Shown here in pieces: positions 18,800 through 27,054 of a stretch of 64,000 nt of DNA. Source of the stretch: Opitutia bacterium UBA7876. Lineage in GTDB: Bacteria > Verrucomicrobiota > Verrucomicrobiia > Opitutales > Seribacteraceae. The first letter of the stretch is position 1; every line of letters begins with the position of its first letter. The stretch is from contig DLRY01000038.1 in NCBI GenBank assembly GCA_002500665.1, positions 1 through 64,000 on the forward strand, read 5' to 3'. The position numbers and the translations under genes are program-made. Below the pieces are notes generated by a model, which did not search any database, was not told the origin of the DNA, and worked only from the letters and a program-made list of their open reading frames with translations.

Positions 18800-19774
18800 T
18801 CAATTTTCGGGAACGTACTTGACGAACCGTGGGGTCGTTTCCGCCTCCGCTTCCTTCTGGCTGGAGCCATTGCTGGAAGTGGACGAATTCCGGGTGCCCT
18901 CATGATTTCCCGCCTCAACCAAAGGGGACGATTCCTGGGCATCGATTACGGGGTAGTAGTCGAAGGCAAGCTTGATTTCCTCGGCATTTGAAGTGCGCTC
19001 GTCCCCGACGGTAATCTCGCCCTTAAAGCATGCCAGGGGATGGCGGATACGGTACACCCTGACCTTGAGGGACAATTCGTCCCCGGGTTTGCAAATCCTG
19101 CGGCATTTGACGCCATCGCAGGAGGTAAAGAAAATAGTGGAGGGATCAACCTTGGAGGTGAGGGAGGAGGATTCACCCTTGAGGAGGAAAAAAACGCAAA
19201 GTTGCCCCAGAGCCTCGATCATGATGGAGGCCGGAAAGACGGGATTCTCCTTGAAATGCCCCTCTAGGAAATACTCGTTGCCTGAGATCCGATAAGTTCC
19301 GGTAGCCTCGTCGCCGTCGATTTTGACGGACTCGAGAAAGAGGAAGGGTTCGCGATGGGGCATCAAGGATGCGATTTCCTCGATCCGGTAGGTCTTGGAC
19401 CTAGTAGGGGGTTTCTCGCCCTTCGCCTTGGCAGAAAGATAGGCCTTTACGTCCCCAATAGTCCGCAGGTCCCGCAGTTCCTCGTTGTCGATGCTGACCT
19501 GCAGAGTCTGCTCGACCAGCATGACGATTTCAAGCATGGTAAGTGAGTCCATACCCAGGTCCTCGTACATGCGCATGTCATCGTCGCTTTTGGAGAGAAT
19601 CTCGCGCTGTTCGGGCTCGAGATGACGGTCGATAACCCCCATGACGATGGTCTCGATCTGGCTGATGTCCTTGTCTTGACGGAAAGCCAAGGCTGCCTCA
19701 TAAGTACCCGCTGGACAGCGCTTCAGAAGATCCTTTAGGTCATCCTGGATGGAATCTTGGGATTTTGTTTCCAT
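18800..19774 (-). CDS. Acyl carrier protein fused to a FabZ-like 3-hydroxyacyl-ACP dehydratase
   Basis: A 324-residue two-domain protein. Residues about 30-115 are an acyl carrier protein with the phosphopantetheine serine in LGMDSLTMLEI. After a short linker, residues about 128-275 form a hotdog dehydratase with the catalytic His in LMPHREPFLFLE and the catalytic Glu in GHFKENPVFPASIMIEALGQ. The last 45 residues are Ser/Glu-rich and probably disordered. Such a fusion suggests a dehydratase acting on a chain carried by its own ACP, perhaps in a specialised lipid pathway. The gene heads a minus-strand operon with two glycosyltransferases. The family fit is clear; the product of the pathway is not. 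Confidence 0.88.
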   Translation of the reverse strand: METKSQDSIQDDLKDLLKRCPAGTYEAALAFRQDKDISQIETIVMGVIDRHLEPEQREILSKSDDDMRMYEDLGMDSLTMLEIVMLVEQTLQVSIDNEELRDLRTIGDVKAYLSAKAKGEKPPTRSKTYRIEEIASLMPHREPFLFLESVKIDGDEATGTYRISGNEYFLEGHFKENPVFPASIMIEALGQLCVFFLLKGESSSLTSKVDPSTIFFTSCDGVKCRRICKPGDELSLKVRVYRIRHPLACFKGEITVGDERTSNAEEIKLAFDYYPVIDAQESSPLVEAGNHEGTRNSSTSSNGSSQKEAEAETTPRFVKYVPEN

Positions 19775-19860
19775 AATTTGGGGAAATTGAGAATTATGTT
19801 TGTCCTTTCATTAAATTGCCATGATGACAATTGTACAACCAATTAATTCCTAACGACTTT

Positions 19861-20943
19861 ATGACTATCTCCGAAGAGGAAAAGAGGAAAGTTATCCTCA
19901 CCTGCGCCCAGCCGACCGGTAAGTTGACACTGGGTAATTATCTCGGTGCCGTCCGCAACTGGTCGACCATGCTGGAGAACCACGAGTGCTACTTCGGCAT
20001 CGTCGATCTGCACGCAATCACCACCCCCACCAAACCAGTCACCCTCAGGCAAAACGTATTCGATTGCGTGGCCCAGTACGTCGCCTGCGGACTGGATCCT
20101 GAAAAATGTCACCAGTTCGTCCAGTCCCACGTCGTCGGGCATACCGAACTCGCTTGGATTCTCACCTGCCTGACCCCAATCGGCGAGCTACAACGCATGA
20201 CCCAGTTCAAGGACAAGGTATCCAAGCTCGGCTTCAAGGCCGCAGAGCAGGAGGGAGAGGAGATCAAATTTACTCACGATGGAGCAAGAGCCCAGGCATC
20301 CATTAACGCCGGGCTGCTCTGTTACCCCGTCCTTATGGCCGCCGACATCCTTCTCTATAACGCCGACCTCGTTCCGGTGGGCGAGGACCAGCGCCAGCAC
20401 ATGGAGCTCTGCCGCGACTTAGCCCAGCGCTTCAACCACCAGTTCTCCGAAACCTTCGTGGTGCCCGACGCCTACGTTGGAGAGACCGGATCCCGAATCA
20501 TGTCCCTTGCCGACCCAACTAGGAAAATGTCCAAGTCCGACGAAAACGAGCGGGCCACTCTCTACATCCTCGACGAGCCCGGGCAAATCGGAAAAAAGAT
20601 CGCCTCCGCTGTTACCGACTCCGAAGCGGTAATCCGGGCCTCGCCGGAAAAACCCGGAGTATCCAACCTTCTTGCCATTCACTCCGCCCTTTCCGGGCAA
20701 ACCATTGTCCAACTGGAAGAGCACTTTGCGGGCAAGGGATACGGCGTCCTGAAGGAGGAGTTAACCGAAGTCATCACCGAGTCCCTCAGACCAGTCAGGG
20801 AGAAATATCAGGAACTCATTCAGGACAAGACCTACCTAAGTTCCGTCCTTGCCCAAGGGGCGGAGGCCGCCCAGAAACGAGCCTACAAGATCTTGTCGAA
20901 GGTCTATCGCAAGATCGGCCTCCCCGACCGGAACAGGGGCTAG
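19861..20943 (+). CDS. trpS: Tryptophanyl-tRNA synthetase
   Basis: A 360-residue class I aminoacyl-tRNA synthetase charging tRNA-Trp. The HIGH-equivalent is in TGKLTLGNYLGA and the KMSKS loop in PTRKMSKSDENERA. AQPTGKLTLGNYLGAVRNW and GEDQRQHMELCRDLA are typical of TrpRS. The ATG at 19861 fits the family N terminus; the frame could extend to a TTG at 19831. It is divergent from the ACP-dehydratase operon across 86 bases and is probably a single-gene unit. The length is slightly above the bacterial norm because of a longer middle part. Confidence 0.95.
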   Translation: MTISEEEKRKVILTCAQPTGKLTLGNYLGAVRNWSTMLENHECYFGIVDLHAITTPTKPVTLRQNVFDCVAQYVACGLDPEKCHQFVQSHVVGHTELAWILTCLTPIGELQRMTQFKDKVSKLGFKAAEQEGEEIKFTHDGARAQASINAGLLCYPVLMAADILLYNADLVPVGEDQRQHMELCRDLAQRFNHQFSETFVVPDAYVGETGSRIMSLADPTRKMSKSDENERATLYILDEPGQIGKKIASAVTDSEAVIRASPEKPGVSNLLAIHSALSGQTIVQLEEHFAGKGYGVLKEELTEVITESLRPVREKYQELIQDKTYLSSVLAQGAEAAQKRAYKILSKVYRKIGLPDRNRG

Positions 20944-21017
20944 CAAAAGCCTCCCTGGGAATGTTTTTCGCTTGGTTCTTTCGTGAAAAAAATCAATAAG
21001 TACTACTCGTTGGCGAG

Positions 21018-22397
21018 ATGGTAATGGAATACGGAGAAAACGACGAAGCCCAGGATGGGGTGGCGAAGTGGCCCTTTTACCTTTCCGCCTTTTTCATCGT
21101 CGGCTTGGTTTTGGGTTTCGCCTATCTCCACCTCGAAAAAGACGGCGTCCTCGACCAGTGGCAGATTACCACCTGTATTCTCGCATCGGCCCTTGCTTCC
21201 ATCCTCGTCTTCATTCCCCACCTGCTTGACCGGTTCCTCTACCTGGTTTTCGATCCCGCCAACCGCAAGGACGAGGAGTTACACAGAAAGACTTACTTCG
21301 ACATCAAGGAGATGAGGGGCGACCTCGAGACGCTTGCCGTCAAGGTCGACAAGGTTCCATCGGTCGTCGACAAGATCTTATCAGACTCCTTTTCCCCGGA
21401 CAGCGACAAGGAATCCATCTTGGGAAGGCTATCGAGTGAACTGGAGGAAACCAAAGAGGAACTCTTGGAGAAATTTCGAGCCCTGCAGGAAATCACCGAG
21501 CAGTCTCCCCTACTGCCTGAGCCCGACCCGGCGATCGTCCAGGCAAACGAGTCCATCAAAAAGCTAGGGGTCTCCCTAAAGGGATTGGCCGAGCAAGTCG
21601 AGAGCCTGCAGGCCACCGTCGATCAAATCCCTACCGAGATCCCTCAAGCGGTCCAAGCTTTGCCGGATGAGATAACGGAGGAGGACCCCGCTGAACAGGA
21701 AGAAGAGGATCCGGCTATTCCCGAGCCCGAGGAAGAAATGCCGGAGGAAGATGAACCGGAACCCGAGGCTCAGGAAGAAACCGGGACACCGGAAGAAGAG
21801 GACCCGGAAGCTGACGAGGATGAGGAAGCGGGGATTCACATTCCAGACGAGGAAATCCTAGAGGAAGAGGCAGGCGAGGACTTTGAGGACGAAGTACCCG
21901 ATGAGCCTGATGACGAAGAAGGAGATGACGAGGACGGAGAGCCTTGGGAAGACGATTCGGAGCCACTGAAAGATCCGGTTATCGAAAGCGTTGGCGAAGA
22001 AGGCGAGGAGGAACTCGCCTTGGACCTACCCGCTCCCGAGGAGACCCTCCGTAAAGTCGATGCCCTCTTGGCCGATGGGGCTGAGAAGGCGCCAGCCGTA
22101 GAATCTACCGAGGAGGCTAAGCCCAAGTCTCCCTCCGGCGGGACCACCTCCGTGATAGCCAACGTCATGATAGGCATCGGCAACAAGCCGTACCTGCGGG
22201 GGGAAGGAGCCGGTCTTGACTGGGATGAGGGCGTGCCCATGAATTTCATCGAAATCGGGAAATGGGCCTGGACCCCACCCCGCAAGAACGCCGCCCTTAC
22301 CGTACAGGTATTCCGCAACGACGAGGACGCGGACAAAGGGGGGAAGATCGAGGTCAAGTCAGGTGAACAAATCGAGATCACCCCCGATTTTGGCTAA
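21018..22397 (+). CDS. Acidic membrane-anchored protein with a C-terminal beta domain
   Basis: A 459-residue protein of unknown function. Two membrane helices lie near residues 14-34 and 48-70. A helical region with coiled-coil character follows (about 90-210). Then comes a very acidic, Pro/Glu/Asp-rich stretch of roughly 115 residues (about 215-330). The last 80 residues form a compact-looking domain (SVIANVMIGIGNKPYLRGEG, GVPMNFIEIGKWAW, FRNDEDADKGGK) reminiscent of starch-binding-like beta-sandwiches seen in Opitutae proteins; this resemblance is from memory and weak. The second ATG (21024) is an alternative start. The stop overlaps a minus-strand small ORF by 4 nt. Confidence 0.72.
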   Translation: MVMEYGENDEAQDGVAKWPFYLSAFFIVGLVLGFAYLHLEKDGVLDQWQITTCILASALASILVFIPHLLDRFLYLVFDPANRKDEELHRKTYFDIKEMRGDLETLAVKVDKVPSVVDKILSDSFSPDSDKESILGRLSSELEETKEELLEKFRALQEITEQSPLLPEPDPAIVQANESIKKLGVSLKGLAEQVESLQATVDQIPTEIPQAVQALPDEITEEDPAEQEEEDPAIPEPEEEMPEEDEPEPEAQEETGTPEEEDPEADEDEEAGIHIPDEEILEEEAGEDFEDEVPDEPDDEEGDDEDGEPWEDDSEPLKDPVIESVGEEGEEELALDLPAPEETLRKVDALLADGAEKAPAVESTEEAKPKSPSGGTTSVIANVMIGIGNKPYLRGEGAGLDWDEGVPMNFIEIGKWAWTPPRKNAALTVQVFRNDEDADKGGKIEVKSGEQIEITPDFG

Positions 22398-22543
22398 TCC
22401 TTCTCAAAGTCCGGCAAATTAGGCTTCCGGGTATGGTCTAACCCAAGCTCACGGATGGATTTGGACAAAATCCAGAGCTTATCCTCATTTTTGGAAACAC
22501 TCTTCCACCAATTGGTTCTTTTTTTTTCGAGAGTACTGGCAAT
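22394..22543 (-). CDS. Putative 49-residue protein with an ATT start
   Basis: An open frame on the minus strand ends TAG at 22394 and is open back to a TGA at 22565-22567. No ATG, GTG or TTG lies near its beginning. The peptide is protein-like: it has a basic, Trp-rich core (EKKRTNWWKSVSKNEDKLWI) and a tail ending KPNLPDFEKD. An ATT at 22543 is preceded by GGAG at 8-base spacing and gives 49 residues; ATT starts are known for infC. Its stop overlaps that of the acidic-protein gene in the same 4-nt pattern used by three other convergent pairs here. An alternative is slippage at the A9 run near codon 8. No function is suggested. Confidence 0.42.
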   Translation of the reverse strand: MASTLEKKRTNWWKSVSKNEDKLWILSKSIRELGLDHTRKPNLPDFEKD

Positions 22544-22590
22544 CTCTACGACTCCGACACAAAATCAATCCTTTAAAGAGAACCTCTGAC

Positions 22591-23514
22591 TTAGGACGCC
22601 GCGAGAAGAACCATTGGATAGTCACCCGCCCGCACCAAGCCTTGGATCAGTTCCTGCACCCGGGGCTTGTCTTCCTTATAGGTGACCCCCATCCAGGAGC
22701 AACTGGCAGGGCGGACCGAGACTCGACCCGACCCTTCCTTGATCCATTCGTCCACCGCGGCGGGCAGGTAGAATTCGGATTTGAGCGGGTCGGGCATGGT
22801 TTTGAGAAAGCGTGAGAATCCGTTCCCAAGCCGAGAAAAGGCATTGGGAGGGAAGGCCCAGACGTTCATGGAGGTAGTTTCTTCCCCAGTTAGGGAAAGG
22901 ACTTTCCCGGCGGGGTTTCGACCCTTGATCTCAGTTTCTTGAGAAATTTCCGTCCATTCCTCAACCGATTGCAAATAGCCGTTCTCGGTTTGGCAAATCC
23001 CCCGGGAAACCGTGCCGTGTTCGGAGAGGGTCTCGGACAAGCGGAAGCCGACCATGGCGCACTCCAGCATTCCTTCGGGCGATGATTGGTCGGAAACGGC
23101 CTTCATCAGCTCGGTGAAGGTCTCGGCTCCGTAAAAGTCATCCGCATTGATCACGGCAAAGGGGAACCCTTGCAACGCATCCCGGGCCGCCCAGACGGCA
23201 TGTCCCGTGCCCCACGGCTTATCGCGACCCGGAGGGCAGACGAACCCTCCTGGCAAATCGTCCTTGTCCTGATAGGCATAGTCCACCTCCAGAATGCCTT
23301 GGTATTTGCGGCCGACTTGATCCTCGAAGTCTTCCCTCATTTCCCGACGGATCAGGAAGACGACCCGAGAGAAACCGGCTCTCTTGGCGTCGTAGATTGA
23401 ATAATCCATCAAAGTTTCACGATTCGGGCCCACGGGATCGAGTTGTTTGAGACCGCCGTAGCGCGAGCCCATGCCGGCGGCAAGGACGAGAAGTGATGTT
23501 ACGTCAGAAATCAT
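22591..23514 (-). CDS. Sugar-phosphate-type nucleotidyltransferase family protein
   Basis: A 307-residue protein with the GT-A-like nucleotidyltransferase fold. The N-terminal signature LVLAAGMGSRYGGLKQLDPV contains the G-X-G-X-R and Lys residues that bind the nucleotide. VINADDFYGAETFTEL holds the Asp that binds metal, and GTGHAVWAARDAL is a conserved loop. I use the ATG at 23514, which places the signature near the N terminus and gives an 11-base overlap with nnr. The substrate is not recognisable; relatives are annotated only as nucleotidyltransferases. It is last in the operon rnhC-rnhB-pdxJ-acpS-nnr. Confidence 0.82.
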   Translation of the reverse strand: MISDVTSLLVLAAGMGSRYGGLKQLDPVGPNRETLMDYSIYDAKRAGFSRVVFLIRREMREDFEDQVGRKYQGILEVDYAYQDKDDLPGGFVCPPGRDKPWGTGHAVWAARDALQGFPFAVINADDFYGAETFTELMKAVSDQSSPEGMLECAMVGFRLSETLSEHGTVSRGICQTENGYLQSVEEWTEISQETEIKGRNPAGKVLSLTGEETTSMNVWAFPPNAFSRLGNGFSRFLKTMPDPLKSEFYLPAAVDEWIKEGSGRVSVRPASCSWMGVTYKEDKPRVQELIQGLVRAGDYPMVLLAAS

Positions 23515-25087
23515 TTTCAAAAGAACGGGAAAGGTAATCGAGAAGTTCGATGGCAAAGACCGCCTCCTGGCCTTGGAGAAGGGTCAGGATTTCGGCCGCC
23601 CGGGCATGCCAGCGCACACCGAGTAAGGCACCGTCCAGGGTATCGAAACGGCCCTTGGCGAGAAGGCCCCCGATAATACCGGTCAGCAGATCGCCCGAAC
23701 CTCCCCGGGCGAGAGACGAACTGCCTCCCAAACAATGGATGCTCTTATTCTTAGCATGCACTTGGGTATGAGGACCCTTGAGGACAAGGACGCTTCCCCT
23801 TTCCCGAACGTACTCTCTCGGGTTCAAACCCTCGGAGATACGCTCGAATTCACCGGCGTGCGGTGTAAGAACAAGCCGTTCGGGGGATGAAACACGGTTT
23901 AGAATTTTCGGATTCAAGGCATCGGCGTCGAGCACGGCCGGACCCTCGAAAATGGAGAGGGTTTCGCGAACCAAGGAATGGGTTTCTTCTTCCCTCCCAA
24001 GGCCCGGACCGGTGGCAAAGGCCGTGGCCTTGGATAGAAATTGCCTGACTTTGCCCAATCCCTCGAGAGCCAAGCCTCCGTCCGGAGTTTCGGGTAGGGG
24101 AATCCACATCGCCTCGGGCCTTTGGGCGGCGAAGGCGGGGTGCAGGGACTCGGGGATGCCCACGGTGAGCAACCCCACGCCGGCCTTAAGGGCGGCTTGA
24201 GCAGCCATCATGGCAGCACCGGCATAATTTCTCGAGCCTGCGAGGAGGAAGAGGTGGCCGAAGGAACGCTTGTCGCAGACAGCGGGACGCAAGGCCCGAA
24301 TGGTCTCGATGGCAGAGTCTCTCAGGACAAAATTCTCGTAGTCGAAGGAAGCTGCCTCCGGAGATTCGAAAAAGCCCAAGTCAAGGTAGCGCAGGCGCCC
24401 CACTCTACCGGCCACCGCAGAGTGCAGAACGGGAGACTTCACGATCCCCGTGCAGTAGGTAAAGTCCGCCCGCAGGATTTGATCCTCATGTTCGATCGGC
24501 TCGTCCCCTGCCAAACCGGTGGGCAGGTCTACGGCGATGCGCACGCCCAAATTTTCCCTGTGGTTGAGGAGGGATATCCAGTTCTTCAGCGGAGAACGCA
24601 GGGGCAGCTTGGCCTGCATGCCGAGCAAACCGTCCAAAGTTGCGGAGAAGCCAACCTCCCTTGTCTTTAGGTCAAGAATCCTTTTCAAGTCATCCAAGCC
24701 ATCGGATTCGGATACGAAGGGAAGTTCCTCTACCCTCTCCCCCGCAGCTTTCCTGAGTTCCTCCAAGGCCCGGATCAAATTGGGACGGCACTCATCCCAA
24801 GGGACAAGCGGCCAAAGAACCGCACTAACGTTGGTCGGTAAGATTTCGAGCAGGTGTTTGGTGGCTACCAGGGCGTCCCCTCCATTGTGCCCCTTGCCCA
24901 CCAACGCGAGGAGACGATCGTGTTGAGGAATCGTTGACCTCATATCCATCCGAAGGGCTTCCGCGACCGCCTTACCGGCTCGGTTCATAGCCTTCCACTC
25001 GCCCTCTTCGTCGCCTTCGAAAAAAGATTTCTCGAATGCGAGAGCTTCGGAGCAACTGAGAACGGGATCGAGGGCCAACGAACTCAT
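23504..25087 (-). CDS. nnr: Bifunctional NAD(P)HX epimerase / ADP-dependent NAD(P)HX dehydratase
   Basis: A 527-residue repair enzyme that converts hydrated, damaged NADH and NADPH back to active cofactor. The N-terminal YjeF_N epimerase domain (to about residue 220) has GHNGGDALVATKHL and AVDLPTGLAGDEP. The C-terminal ribokinase-like domain has LAGSRNYAGAAMMAAQAALK, ATGPGLGREEE, AVLDADALN, LTPHAGEFERI and the catalytic GGSGDLLTGIIGGLLAKG region. The length matches bifunctional homologues. Its ATG overlaps the acpS stop by 4 nt. Confidence 0.94.
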   Translation of the reverse strand: MSSLALDPVLSCSEALAFEKSFFEGDEEGEWKAMNRAGKAVAEALRMDMRSTIPQHDRLLALVGKGHNGGDALVATKHLLEILPTNVSAVLWPLVPWDECRPNLIRALEELRKAAGERVEELPFVSESDGLDDLKRILDLKTREVGFSATLDGLLGMQAKLPLRSPLKNWISLLNHRENLGVRIAVDLPTGLAGDEPIEHEDQILRADFTYCTGIVKSPVLHSAVAGRVGRLRYLDLGFFESPEAASFDYENFVLRDSAIETIRALRPAVCDKRSFGHLFLLAGSRNYAGAAMMAAQAALKAGVGLLTVGIPESLHPAFAAQRPEAMWIPLPETPDGGLALEGLGKVRQFLSKATAFATGPGLGREEETHSLVRETLSIFEGPAVLDADALNPKILNRVSSPERLVLTPHAGEFERISEGLNPREYVRERGSVLVLKGPHTQVHAKNKSIHCLGGSSSLARGGSGDLLTGIIGGLLAKGRFDTLDGALLGVRWHARAAEILTLLQGQEAVFAIELLDYLSRSFENDF

Positions 25088-25500
25088 GAGGAAGAAACTA
25101 GAACCACGATCGAAGAGGCTATCGACTCCAGGTGGGTCAGGCTGACGAGGGCGCCGCTTGCTCCCTTTTGGTTCAGCAGAACCGAGCCTTTTTCACTGAA
25201 CCGAAGGATCGGTTGACCCTGCTCATCGTTGTGCACCTCGCTGTCCAGCCAGCCGAATTCCTCCCCAAACCCGGTACCAAATGCCTTCGACGCAGCTTCC
25301 TTGGCCGCGAATCGGGCGGCCAGATGAGGAACTGGATCAGCCTTGTCCCGGCAGTACGCCTGCTCGCCAGAGGTGAAGATCTTGTCTAGGAAATGAGCCC
25401 CGTGTTTATCGAGGGAATCGCGGATGCGGGAAACCTCGATCTGGTCGATACCCACGCCCAAGACGTTGGATCCCTGAGGAATGGCGGGTAATTCGCTCAC
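25084..25500 (-). CDS. acpS: Holo-[acyl-carrier-protein] synthase
   Basis: A 138-residue phosphopantetheinyl transferase that activates acyl carrier proteins. GVGIDQIEVSRIRDSLDKHG holds the metal-binding Asp, and the second motif is HLAARFAAKEAASKAFGTG with the catalytic Glu-Lys pair. I start at the GTG at 25500, which overlaps the pdxJ stop as GTGA; the frame extends further but inside pdxJ. The pdxJ-acpS pair is widespread in bacteria. It could also modify the ACP domain of the fusion at 18800-19774. Confidence 0.92.
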   Translation of the reverse strand: MSELPAIPQGSNVLGVGIDQIEVSRIRDSLDKHGAHFLDKIFTSGEQAYCRDKADPVPHLAARFAAKEAASKAFGTGFGEEFGWLDSEVHNDEQGQPILRFSEKGSVLLNQKGASGALVSLTHLESIASSIVVLVSSS

Positions 25501-26243
25501 TCGTTGAGCATACGGCGCATGGTTTGAACCGCATCGGCAAAACCGTTGGAGAGGGCTCGGCAAACGATGCTGTGGCCTATGTTGTACTCATATACTCCAT
25601 CGAGAGTCTTGGCTCCCTCCACGTTCTCGTAGTTGATCCCATGCCCGGCATTGACCCGCAAGCCCAGTGAAACTCCGACATCCATGCCTTGGCGAAGGGT
25701 TGCCAGTTCCTTTTTCCTGCGTTCGGGCTCAAACCAAGCTCGAGCAAAGCTCCCGGTATGCAATTCGACCCAAGGAGATTCGATCTGAGCCGAGGCCTCC
25801 AGTTGGGAAGTATCCGGGTCGATGAACAAACTGGTTGGGATGCCGGCATCCAGAAAAGCCCGGACGACCTCACGCGAACGTTCGAGGTTGCCCGCTACGT
25901 CCAGCCCCCCTTCGGTCGTTACCTCCTTGCGGTTCTCGGGTACCAGGCAGACGCTCTCCGGTTTGAGAGAAAGGGCCAAATCGACCATCTCCGGGGAAAG
26001 GGAAACCTCAAGGTTCAGCCTCGTCTTCTTACGCTCGAGATAGCGTTGAACGTCCTCCACCTGAACGTGCCTGCGGTCCTCGCGGACATGCATGGTTATG
26101 CCGTCGGCTCCCGCATCCTCGGCCAACCAAGCCATGGCGGCGGGATCCGGTTCGACGAAACCGCCGTGGGTATTGGTTTCGTCCCGGTAACGGGCCTGCC
26201 GAAGGGTGGCGACGTGGTCGACGTTGACTCCTAGCAAAATCAT
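25497..26243 (-). CDS. pdxJ: Pyridoxine 5'-phosphate synthase
   Basis: A 248-residue TIM barrel enzyme that makes pyridoxine 5'-phosphate in the DXP-dependent vitamin B6 pathway. The N terminus LLGVNVDHVATLRQARY is diagnostic. Other landmarks are ADGITMHVREDRRHVQVEDV, CLVPENRKEVTTEGGLDV and INAGHGIN-like VNAGHGINYENV. It starts with ATG at 26243, 26 bases after rnhB, and overlaps acpS by 4 nt. Confidence 0.96.
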   Translation of the reverse strand: MILLGVNVDHVATLRQARYRDETNTHGGFVEPDPAAMAWLAEDAGADGITMHVREDRRHVQVEDVQRYLERKKTRLNLEVSLSPEMVDLALSLKPESVCLVPENRKEVTTEGGLDVAGNLERSREVVRAFLDAGIPTSLFIDPDTSQLEASAQIESPWVELHTGSFARAWFEPERRKKELATLRQGMDVGVSLGLRVNAGHGINYENVEGAKTLDGVYEYNIGHSIVCRALSNGFADAVQTMRRMLNE

Positions 26244-26269
26244 GTGAAGGATGCCACACTAGGGACTTT

Positions 26270-27040
26270 TCACCCGAAACTCAACCGACTTTGCGAGCCT
26301 TGGCCGTCGGGAGCTTCCTCCTCCGGGCCAAGCAACTTGCCCAGAAAACGTGGGCGGTGGTGACCAGTGGGCCCCGCTTCCCGGAGAGCCCTAAGGTGTT
26401 TTGGGGAACCGTATCCCTTGTTGGAGGCGAAATCGTAGACGGGAAATTCATCGGAGAGTTTTCTCATGATACGGTCCCGCTCCACCTTTGCAACGAGCGA
26501 GGCCATAGCCACGGCTAGGGAGATGGTATCGCCCTTAACCAAGCCTTCGTGCTCGTAGGGCAACCTCTTCATGGGCCGGCCATCCACCCGCACGACCCAA
26601 CCGGGTTCGTCAACCGAAGAACCGGATCCCGAAAAAAGCTCACCTTCCGCCTTGGGCGTGGGCGACCAAACCAGACCACTCCCTGAGGAAACCCGCTCCA
26701 TGGCGCGCTTCATAGCCAGGCAGGTCGCTCCCACGATATTCTCCGACTCGATCTCATCCACGGAAGCCTCTCCCGAAGCGAAGAACAATTCACCTCGCTC
26801 GGCCATACCGAGCACGACGGAATGGAGTTCCTCCCGCTTGTTCTCGTTGAATTGCTTGGAATCGTTCATTTCCGCACAAGACTTGCGGTTGGCCGCCTTG
26901 AGAAAGAATTCGGACGGCAAGATGACCGCACCGGCCACCACAGGGCCAGCCAGACAACCACGCCCGGCCTCATCAACCCCGACGATTCCGAGAGAACGCT
27001 TGGCCTCCTTGCGATCGTACTTCCAGCGCGGGTTTGGCAT
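26270..27040 (-). CDS. rnhB: Ribonuclease HII
   Basis: A 256-residue type 2 RNase H that cuts RNA in RNA-DNA hybrids and removes single ribonucleotides from DNA. The first active-site motif is VGVDEAGRGCLAGPVVAGAV with its Asp-Glu pair. GDTISLAVAMASLVAKVERD and SNKGYGSPKHLRAL are family landmarks. A roughly 30-residue insert (about 145-175) is rich in Ser and Gly and not usual in short homologues. The ATG at 27040 is used. It sits 14 bases after a second RNase H gene of the HIII class. Confidence 0.92.
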   Translation of the reverse strand: MPNPRWKYDRKEAKRSLGIVGVDEAGRGCLAGPVVAGAVILPSEFFLKAANRKSCAEMNDSKQFNENKREELHSVVLGMAERGELFFASGEASVDEIESENIVGATCLAMKRAMERVSSGSGLVWSPTPKAEGELFSGSGSSVDEPGWVVRVDGRPMKRLPYEHEGLVKGDTISLAVAMASLVAKVERDRIMRKLSDEFPVYDFASNKGYGSPKHLRALREAGPTGHHRPRFLGKLLGPEEEAPDGQGSQSRLSFG

Positions 27041-27054
27041 GGCGTCTCTCCCGC

